From: Planctomycetaceae bacterium | GTDB taxonomy: Bacteria > Planctomycetota > Planctomycetia > Pirellulales > Thermoguttaceae | Assembly: GCA_031288955.1 (NCBI GenBank) | Contig: JAITQJ010000369.1 | Span: forward strand, 1-10,809 | DNA: 10,809 nucleotides | Direction: 5' to 3' | Shown here: in pieces, positions 5,444 to 10,809 of the stretch | Layout: each line of letters begins with the position of its first letter | Position numbering within the stretch: the stretch's first letter is position 1 | Made by a program: the position numbers and the translations under genes | Notes under the pieces: generated by a model | What the model saw: only the letters and a program-made list of their open reading frames with translations | The model's database searches: none | What the model was told of the DNA's origin: nothing

Positions 5444-7273
5444 ATGTCCATCATTGCAAATCTCCGTTATGACCGCTGGATAAATTTTGCCGTTGCGTCC
5501 GGTGTGATGTGTACAGCGGCAGTGCTGACCGGCGCATTGCTCGTCGGCGATTCAATGACCGGAAGTCTCCGCGGGCTGACTCTCGACCGGCTCGGCAGTG
5601 TTGATTCGATTCTATTTGCCCCTCATTTTATCGAACCGGCAGTTGGTAAGGCGGAAGAAGATTTTGAAGATGTTGTTTATCTTTCGGCGGCGGTTGAACA
5701 CAACGGCAGTGTTTGCGCAGCGCAAATACTTGGTATTGATGCGCAACATTCTAACGTTCTTAACGGCAGCGGCGTTGAGTTCGCTGTCAATCAAGCCCTT
5801 GCCGATAAAATTGCCGTCGAAGACGGTGCAGAATTATCGCTGCGTTTTCTCTCGCCGCAAAGCATTCCGCCCGAAAGCGCATTGGGACGCAAAGATAATC
5901 TGATACGGACAACAATGACCGTGCGGCAAATAACGGCGAATAGCGGTATCGGACGCTTTTCGCTCAAAAACAACCAGCAAGCCGAACCGCTCGTTATCGT
6001 GCCGCTGGAGTGGCTGCAAAGAAAACTCAATGCCGGCGGCAAGGTCAATGCCGTATTGATAAAAAACAGCAATGCGGCGGAATTATTGCCGGACACTTTG
6101 GCATCGGCTTCATTGAATAACATAGGAATAAATATAACAAAAAAAGGCGGACGCTTTTATATTACATCGCAGCGTTTGTTATTCAGTGCCGAACAAGCGG
6201 CAGCAGTTCAAAAAACACTGCCCGATGCGGAGTCCGGTTTACTGTATTTGGTTACAGCAATTAAGGCAGTGAAAAACGGCAGGGAAGTCCCGTATTCAAC
6301 GGTATATTGCGGTGAAACGGAAAACGTGCATTGGAAAGATTCAACCGCAGCGGAAGCGATTCAAAGTGAATCACGTCCGCCGATAATGCTTAACCGCTGG
6401 ACGGCAAACGACCTCGCTGTACAATGCGGCGATGAAATCGAGTTGACCTGGTTTGCTGCCGATAACGTTAATGTTACAAAAACACAGAAGTTTACGTTAA
6501 CGCAAATCGTTGACGATTCACCGTCGGCAGCGGCACTCGTTCCCGAAGTCAAAGGTTTAACGGACGAAGCATCGATTGCCGGCTGGGACCCGCCGTTTCC
6601 GTTCGATGCGAAGAAAATCCGCAAGACTGACGAAGAATACTGGGATAAACACGGGGCGGCACCGAAAGTTTTCGTTTCTTTTGCCGCGGGCAGGCAACTG
6701 TTTGCCGGTCGCTTCGGCAATGTTACAACGATAATATCTGCCGAAACGTTTCATCCGGCACCCGGCGATGCGGCGGTGTTCGGTTTGAATGTTGTTCCGG
6801 TCAAGGCACTGGGACTCGCCGCTTCGCAGGGAACAACGCCGTTTTCCGTGCTGTTTCTGTCGTTCAGTTTCTTTATCATCGCCTCCGCATTGATGCTGGT
6901 CGTGATGCTGTTCCGCTTATCCGTTGAAATGAAAGCGGCACAAATCGGCATCCGACTGGCAGCCGGCTGGACACCGTTTTCCGTGATGCGGTTATTGTTG
7001 CACGAAGGATTGGCAATTTCCGCAGCCGGTTCGTTTGCAGGCGTATTATTCGGAATACTTTATGCCCGTCTGATGATATACGGTCTTTCAACGTTTTGGC
7101 TTGGAGCGGTTACCGTGCCGTTTTTAACGCTGCATATAACGGCGTTGAGTTTAATCCTCGGCTTTACCGGCAGTGTGTTTGCGGCAATGCTGTCGATAAT
7201 GTTTTCACTGCGAAAAATCGTCAAAACGCCTGTCAAGCGGCTGCTCAACGGCAGTATTACGGGACTGTACTAA
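5444..7273 (+). CDS. FtsX/MacB-type ABC transporter permease, apparently half-size
   Basis: From the ATG this is 609 residues. One hydrophobic helix lies at about 12-32 (NFAVASGVMCTAAVLTGALL). A large extracytoplasmic domain (about 35-460) follows, ending in the segment GWDPPFPFDAKKIR, EEYWDKHGAAPKVFVSFAAG. Three further helices lie at about 468-492, 520-546 and 559-588; together these form the four-helix MacB/LolC layout with the FtsX domain at the end. Such permeases move lipids, lipoproteins or peptides, or transmit force, using a separate ATPase. No ATPase gene (no Walker A/ABC signature) lies beside it, so the partner is elsewhere. From memory, planctomycete relatives with the same opening and the same GWD...YWD segment run to about 1,100 residues, with a second FtsX half after the RRLLAG-like sequence. 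Here the protein stops nine residues after KRLLNG, at a stop codon interlocked with the convergent protease gene. Truncation is thus likely but needs homologues. Confidence 0.82.
   Translation: MSIIANLRYDRWINFAVASGVMCTAAVLTGALLVGDSMTGSLRGLTLDRLGSVDSILFAPHFIEPAVGKAEEDFEDVVYLSAAVEHNGSVCAAQILGIDAQHSNVLNGSGVEFAVNQALADKIAVEDGAELSLRFLSPQSIPPESALGRKDNLIRTTMTVRQITANSGIGRFSLKNNQQAEPLVIVPLEWLQRKLNAGGKVNAVLIKNSNAAELLPDTLASASLNNIGINITKKGGRFYITSQRLLFSAEQAAAVQKTLPDAESGLLYLVTAIKAVKNGREVPYSTVYCGETENVHWKDSTAAEAIQSESRPPIMLNRWTANDLAVQCGDEIELTWFAADNVNVTKTQKFTLTQIVDDSPSAAALVPEVKGLTDEASIAGWDPPFPFDAKKIRKTDEEYWDKHGAAPKVFVSFAAGRQLFAGRFGNVTTIISAETFHPAPGDAAVFGLNVVPVKALGLAASQGTTPFSVLFLSFSFFIIASALMLVVMLFRLSVEMKAAQIGIRLAAGWTPFSVMRLLLHEGLAISAAGSFAGVLFGILYARLMIYGLSTFWLGAVTVPFLTLHITALSLILGFTGSVFAAMLSIMFSLRKIVKTPVKRLLNGSITGLY
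7270..7273. other. Interlocked convergent stop codons
   Basis: The four bases CTAA hold TAA on the + strand (7271-7273, permease) and TAG on the - strand (7272-7270, protease). There is no intergenic space, so any transcription terminator for either arm must lie inside the opposing gene, and transcripts from both sides should overlap. Confidence 0.95.
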
Positions 7274-8592
7274 TCGTTCGGCTGCCGCAGGAGTTCAACG
7301 GCTTTTACCAGTTGAGGGTCGTAAAACGGCGGCGTGCCGGAATGTTTCAGCCTGCTGCGGAATTCCGCTAACACTTCGCTGCGTTTTTTTGTAACCGCAT
7401 TGCTGCATTGGTCGCGCCACTGCATTACGCTGCGGACTTCGTCTCCCGATAACGCAACTTCAGCGTCCGGCATCACGCCCCAAACGTCAGAGTCTCCGGC
7501 TTCGGGAAACCTGTGTATGTTTTGACCGCTCGGGCGATAATAACGCGCTGCTGTAAACTGAACGATGCCGGAATCAAACGGCAACTCGACAACCTGCTGT
7601 ACAATGCCTTTGCCGAACGACCTGCTTCCGACAATTTTTGCCCGATGATAATCTTGTAAAGCGGCGGCAAGGATTTCAGCGGCACTCGCCGTTTCACCGT
7701 TAATAATAACGCTCATCGGCAGACGGCAAAAGGCTTCGCCGGCTTGCAGTGTTAAACGTTCTTTGACACCGCTGCGGTACTTTTCTGTTACAATAACATT
7801 TTGCTGCGGTGTCGGTTCGACAAACATCCTCGCAACTGCAACCGCCGTATGAACGAAACCGCCCGGATTATCCCGCAAATCAAGGATTAACGCCTTGACC
7901 GCTGCCGTATCTGCCGTATCCGGCAATATCGTCTCCAGCGCAAAAACGGTTTCCGAATCTGTCGTTTCGGCAAACGAATTGATACGGATATAACCTATTT
8001 CAGGCATCGTTTCCAAACGATAAACCCGATGACCGCCGGCATCCCGATATGCGCCTTCGACGCTGTCCCGCTGCACAATACCGGCGGAAACATTGATTTT
8101 CACCGATTCCGGTTCGCCGAAATGCAATACCGTTAAACCGACCGGTTGGTCTGCTGCGGACGTTATCAAACCGCTGATGTCGGCAAAAGATTTATTATCC
8201 GTTGATGTGCCGTTGATTTCTAAAATCGTGTCGCCGGATTGAATACCGGCATCCGCCGCAGGCGAACCCATAACCGGATACGCAACGACCGGATTCTTTG
8301 GCGACCCGCCGGTAAAAAAATTGATACCGATACCGCCGTACCGGTTGTTGAGTTCATCTTCGTAATCACCGGCATCGTCCGGCGGAATGTACATCGAATA
8401 AGCATCGCCTGCCGATGCGAGCAAACCGGTCATCGCTCCCTCAAAAAGCGACTGCTCTGCCGGTTCATAGATGCTGCCGCGCTCAATCCGATGCAGTGTG
8501 TAGAGTAAAATCCGGTCGTGCATTGACGTACCGGCACATAAAAAATAGGCGGCAAACGCTGCCAGTATCAGATAAATATGTGTTGTCGGCAT
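7270..8592 (-). CDS. S41-family C-terminal processing peptidase (CtpA/Prc-type), membrane-anchored
   Basis: This 440-residue serine protease cleaves proteins from their C-termini outside the cytoplasm. A hydrophobic helix at residues 5-22 is a signal peptide or anchor. The usual CTP opening follows (EGAMTGLLASAGDAYSMYIP, 51-70; RYGGIGI, 84-90). The PDZ domain spans about 85-170 and includes GSPAADAGIQSGDTILEING (109-128), which binds the substrate C-terminus. The peptidase core begins with IGYIRINSF (199-207) and DLRDNPGG (238-245). The catalytic Ser303 lies in ETASAAEI, and Lys328 in SRSFGKGIVQ completes the Ser-Lys dyad. The end (DPQLVKAVELLRQ) is typical, so the gene is complete. Its ATG directly abuts the TAA of the DUF58 gene with no clear ribosome site of its own, so it is probably read by translational coupling. 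Possible targets include envelope proteins; none can be named from sequence. It lacks the long N- and C-terminal extensions of E. coli Prc. Confidence 0.93.
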   Translation of the reverse strand: MPTTHIYLILAAFAAYFLCAGTSMHDRILLYTLHRIERGSIYEPAEQSLFEGAMTGLLASAGDAYSMYIPPDDAGDYEDELNNRYGGIGINFFTGGSPKNPVVAYPVMGSPAADAGIQSGDTILEINGTSTDNKSFADISGLITSAADQPVGLTVLHFGEPESVKINVSAGIVQRDSVEGAYRDAGGHRVYRLETMPEIGYIRINSFAETTDSETVFALETILPDTADTAAVKALILDLRDNPGGFVHTAVAVARMFVEPTPQQNVIVTEKYRSGVKERLTLQAGEAFCRLPMSVIINGETASAAEILAAALQDYHRAKIVGSRSFGKGIVQQVVELPFDSGIVQFTAARYYRPSGQNIHRFPEAGDSDVWGVMPDAEVALSGDEVRSVMQWRDQCSNAVTKKRSEVLAEFRSRLKHSGTPPFYDPQLVKAVELLRQPND

Positions 8593-8595
8593 TTA
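8590..8595 (-). promoter_or_regulatory. Stop-start junction coupling DUF58 and S41 genes
   Basis: On the - strand the DUF58 stop TAA (8595-8593) is followed immediately by the protease ATG (8592-8590). The bases upstream are AAAAAAGATGCTC, with no good Shine-Dalgarno match, which suggests re-initiation by the terminating ribosome. Confidence 0.7.
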
Positions 8596-9447
8596 GAGCA
8601 TCTTTTTTATAACGTTTTCAAACGGTACGTCTGTCGGCGTTATGGTGTAATTGAAACCGCAGCGCAGCGCATACGAACGTATTCCGTACAGAAAATCGCC
8701 GAACTTTTTCTTATAACGGCGCAGCATATTCTCGTTTATTGTTACGTTTTGCACAAGCCCCGTTTCGCTGTCAAAAATCTGTACATCGCCCCGCAGCGGC
8801 GGTTCCGCTTCGGTAATGTCGTGTATCTGTACCAGGTTTGCTTCGTAACCCCGGCAGCGCAAAACATCGATACCCGGCTGATAGTTTGCGGGGTCGTAAA
8901 AGTCGCTGATGATGACCGCCAAACCGGTACGCTGTTTACGGCGGACGAAATCGGTCATCGCCGCCGTGAAATCTGTATTTTGTCCGCTTGTCTGTAAAGC
9001 ATCCAGATACCGAATCACGCGGAGAATATGCTGTTTGCCGCGTATCGGCGGGAAAATATCATAGACTTTATCGGCAAAGGCGATAATGCTGATACGGTCG
9101 AGACCGGCGAGAGCAACGTAGGCAAGAGCGGCGGTTAAGTGCCGGGCGTAATCGAATTTGACGGGATTGCCGGAAGCCATACTTCGGGACGAGTCGATGA
9201 ACAGATAGACGGGCAGGTCCCGCTCTTCGCTGAATCGTTTGACGAGTTCGGTACCGAATCGGGCATAGACATTCCAATCGAAATAGCGCAGGTCGTCCCC
9301 GAAGGCATAATTTTGATGGTCGGCAAATTCAACGCCGTTTCCGAATTGCCGGGAGCGTTTTTGAGCCAGATATGTCCCGCGAAACTGCCGCCGTGATACC
9401 AGCGACAGATATTCCAGTTTCTGCAAAAAATCGGGGGCAAAAAGCAT
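8593..9447 (-). CDS. DUF58 protein with von Willebrand-like fold
   Basis: From the ATG at 9447 the protein has 284 residues and no membrane helix, so it is cytoplasmic. It opens as DUF58 proteins do (LFAPDFLQKLEYLSLVSRR) and carries the core DUF58 motif GVEFADHQNYAFGDDLRYFD (38-57) with WNVYAR. A MIDAS-like DSSRS sits at 85-89, and NTDFTAAM (157-164) and VIISDFYDP (178-186) follow as in von Willebrand A domains. DUF58 proteins are commonly encoded next to MoxR AAA+ ATPases, with which they are thought to act in maturing or assembling protein complexes. No MoxR gene is in the window. A TTG nine bases upstream (9456) could also serve as start; the ATG is preferred because it matches the usual family beginning, though neither has a Shine-Dalgarno site. 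It follows dnaB by 41 bases and abuts the protease gene, so it is probably the middle gene of one transcript. Confidence 0.88.
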   Translation of the reverse strand: MLFAPDFLQKLEYLSLVSRRQFRGTYLAQKRSRQFGNGVEFADHQNYAFGDDLRYFDWNVYARFGTELVKRFSEERDLPVYLFIDSSRSMASGNPVKFDYARHLTAALAYVALAGLDRISIIAFADKVYDIFPPIRGKQHILRVIRYLDALQTSGQNTDFTAAMTDFVRRKQRTGLAVIISDFYDPANYQPGIDVLRCRGYEANLVQIHDITEAEPPLRGDVQIFDSETGLVQNVTINENMLRRYKKKFGDFLYGIRSYALRCGFNYTITPTDVPFENVIKKML

Positions 9448-9488
9448 TGTGAGCAAATTAAAAGTTGATGCGGTTACTTATGCACACG

Positions 9489-10809
9489 CTAGAAATCCGC
9501 CGGCGGTCCTTCCGGCTGACCATAATCGCCGAAGTCTTCAACATATTCACCTTCGTGGTGTTTCGCCGGGTCGAGAAAACGCGTCCATTCGCCTTTCCAG
9601 TACAAATCAATGTCGTCCGTTGCCCCGTTACGTTGTTTCGCCACAATGATTTTCGCTCTGCCGATTAAATCCTTTTCGGCGGCTTTTTCTTTGTCCAAAT
9701 AGACATCTTCCCTGTGAATAAACATCACCACATCTGCATCCTGTTCAATCGCCCCGGACTCCCGCAGATGCGAAAGGCGGGGACGATTTCCATCTTTGCC
9801 GCCTGCCTCCGTTTGCCGGTTCAACTGCGCAAGACACAGTATCGGAACGTGCAGTTCTCTTGCTAGAATTTTCAAACGCCGGGCAATTTTCGCTACCTGT
9901 TCTTGACGCGGGTCGTTTGTATCTTCCGGCGTTATCAAACTTAAATAATCAATGACCAGCAACTTCAAATCTTCCTGCCGCTTCAACCGCCGCGACACCG
10001 CCGCTATTTCTGCTACCGTTCTGCCCGGCGTATCGTCAATAAACATTTTGACCTGACTGAATTCATTCATAATATCCCACGTTTTACCTTGCTCCGCTGT
10101 CGAAAGAAAACCTTTGCGCATTTTACCGCTGTCAATATGTCCCCGCGAACAAACCAGCCGCCGTGCCAACTCGATTTTGTCCATTTCGAGACTCACAAAC
10201 ATAACCGTATTGTTTTCCGTAAAAGCAACATTTTCGGCGATATTCAAAGCGAAGGCGGTCTTTCCCATACCAGGTCGGGCTGCCGCTATCACCAGTTCAC
10301 CTGGGTGCAGTCCGTCAATCAAAGTGTCGAGGTCTTTGAATCCGGTCTTGACTCCGTTACGCTCGTCCCCCGCAACGCTGTGCAGGTAAGAGGTGAGTTC
10401 CATCATCAGGCTCGACATATCGGTAACCTTATTGCTCGTTTGCGTTTCGGCAAGTACGAGCACTTGCATTGATGCTCTGTTTAACAGGTCTTTCGTTGAA
10501 ACATTCGGCGCATAAGCGTCTTGAATGATAAGCGAACCGGCGTGAATCAATTGTCGGAGAGTCGATTTATCTTTGACGATGTTGGCATAATGCACAGCAT
10601 TGTACATCACCGGCACGGAATGCATTACATCGGCAAGATATTCCTGTCCGCCGACCGCATCCAGTTCATCGGCATTTTGCAGCCGGTTGACAAGAAGCAG
10701 TAAATCAATGCTGCTGTTGTCGCGGCGCATATCCGTCAGGTGCCGGTAAATCCGCCGATTCGCATCGAAATAAAAATCGTCTGCTGTAAGAAGCGGTGTC
10801 ACATCATCG
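9489..10809 (-). CDS. dnaB: Replicative DNA helicase DnaB, 5' partial
   Basis: DnaB is the hexameric ATP-driven helicase that unwinds DNA at the replication fork and recruits primase. The frame is open to the right edge, so the first few dozen residues are missing; 439 residues plus TAG are visible. A GTG at 10802 is internal, since the codons upstream continue the family's DDV-PLL-ADDFY sequence. Numbered from that GTG, the N-terminal primase-contact domain covers about 1-105 and the linker about 106-145. The RecA-type core shows Walker A ARPGMGKT (175-182), SLEM with Glu206, Walker B LLVIDYLSL (281-289), LAQLNR (324-329), LRESGAIEQDADVVMFIHRE (346-365) and AKQRNGATDDIDLYW (388-402) with the likely arginine finger Arg391. 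No intein interrupts Walker A or the other motifs, a common insertion place in DnaB. The C-terminal tail is short and acidic. DUF58 and S41 genes follow on the same strand. Confidence 0.95.
   Translation of the reverse strand, partial: DDVTPLLTADDFYFDANRRIYRHLTDMRRDNSSIDLLLLVNRLQNADELDAVGGQEYLADVMHSVPVMYNAVHYANIVKDKSTLRQLIHAGSLIIQDAYAPNVSTKDLLNRASMQVLVLAETQTSNKVTDMSSLMMELTSYLHSVAGDERNGVKTGFKDLDTLIDGLHPGELVIAAARPGMGKTAFALNIAENVAFTENNTVMFVSLEMDKIELARRLVCSRGHIDSGKMRKGFLSTAEQGKTWDIMNEFSQVKMFIDDTPGRTVAEIAAVSRRLKRQEDLKLLVIDYLSLITPEDTNDPRQEQVAKIARRLKILARELHVPILCLAQLNRQTEAGGKDGNRPRLSHLRESGAIEQDADVVMFIHREDVYLDKEKAAEKDLIGRAKIIVAKQRNGATDDIDLYWKGEWTRFLDPAKHHEGEYVEDFGDYGQPEGPPADF

Noticed and set aside
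9448..9456. TTG start for the DUF58 gene.
   Set aside because: It adds only three residues and has no ribosome site. The ATG matches the usual family opening, though the TTG is not formally excluded.
10800..10802. GTG at 10802 as the true start of dnaB.
   Set aside because: The frame continues to the window edge, and the visible N-terminal domain begins in the middle of the known DnaB fold.

Overview
The window reads as a chromosomal segment of a Planctomycetota-like bacterium, possibly of the Pirellulales/Thermoguttaceae type; this is inferred from gene families, not from a marker gene. The main pointers are a protein tail containing LGWTPEQLRRF, an FtsX-type permease opening with VLTGALLVGDSM, a 544-residue protein with a pseudopilin-like tail, a short soluble DUF58 protein, and weak or missing Shine-Dalgarno sites at several starts. 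Base composition is near half G+C. Coding is dense, with no gene-free stretch over 300 bases.

Left arm (+ strand, 1-7273). A very low-complexity, charged, repeat-containing protein enters from the left edge and ends in a compact conserved-looking tail (1-1440). A 140-bp gap holds a clean sigma70-type promoter and a leader hairpin. It is followed by a membrane-anchored protein of unknown function (1581-3215). A 123-bp gap with a perfect TATAAT leads to a secreted, divergent GH115-type glycoside hydrolase (3339-5435). The hydrolase stop codon sits inside the Shine-Dalgarno site of an FtsX/MacB-type ABC permease (5444-7273), so these two are probably co-translated.

Right arm (- strand, 10809-7270). 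The replicative helicase DnaB enters from the right edge (its N-terminus is missing). It is followed by a DUF58 protein and, with stop and start codons directly adjacent, an S41 C-terminal processing protease. The order suggests one transcription unit dnaB > DUF58 > S41. The two arms converge at 7270-7273, where both stop codons interlock in four bases and no terminator can be fitted between them.

Putative themes are cell-envelope proteins (permease, anchored protease, DUF58, the anchored unknown) and polysaccharide attack (GH115). I see no RNA gene, CRISPR array, insertion sequence, phage gene or defence system. The most notable points are the apparently half-size permease ending at the interlocked stops, the low-complexity protein with fresh in-frame tandem repeats, the divergent GH115, and a GC-rich palindrome coding an odd tail in the hydrolase. 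No clearly new multi-gene system is visible.
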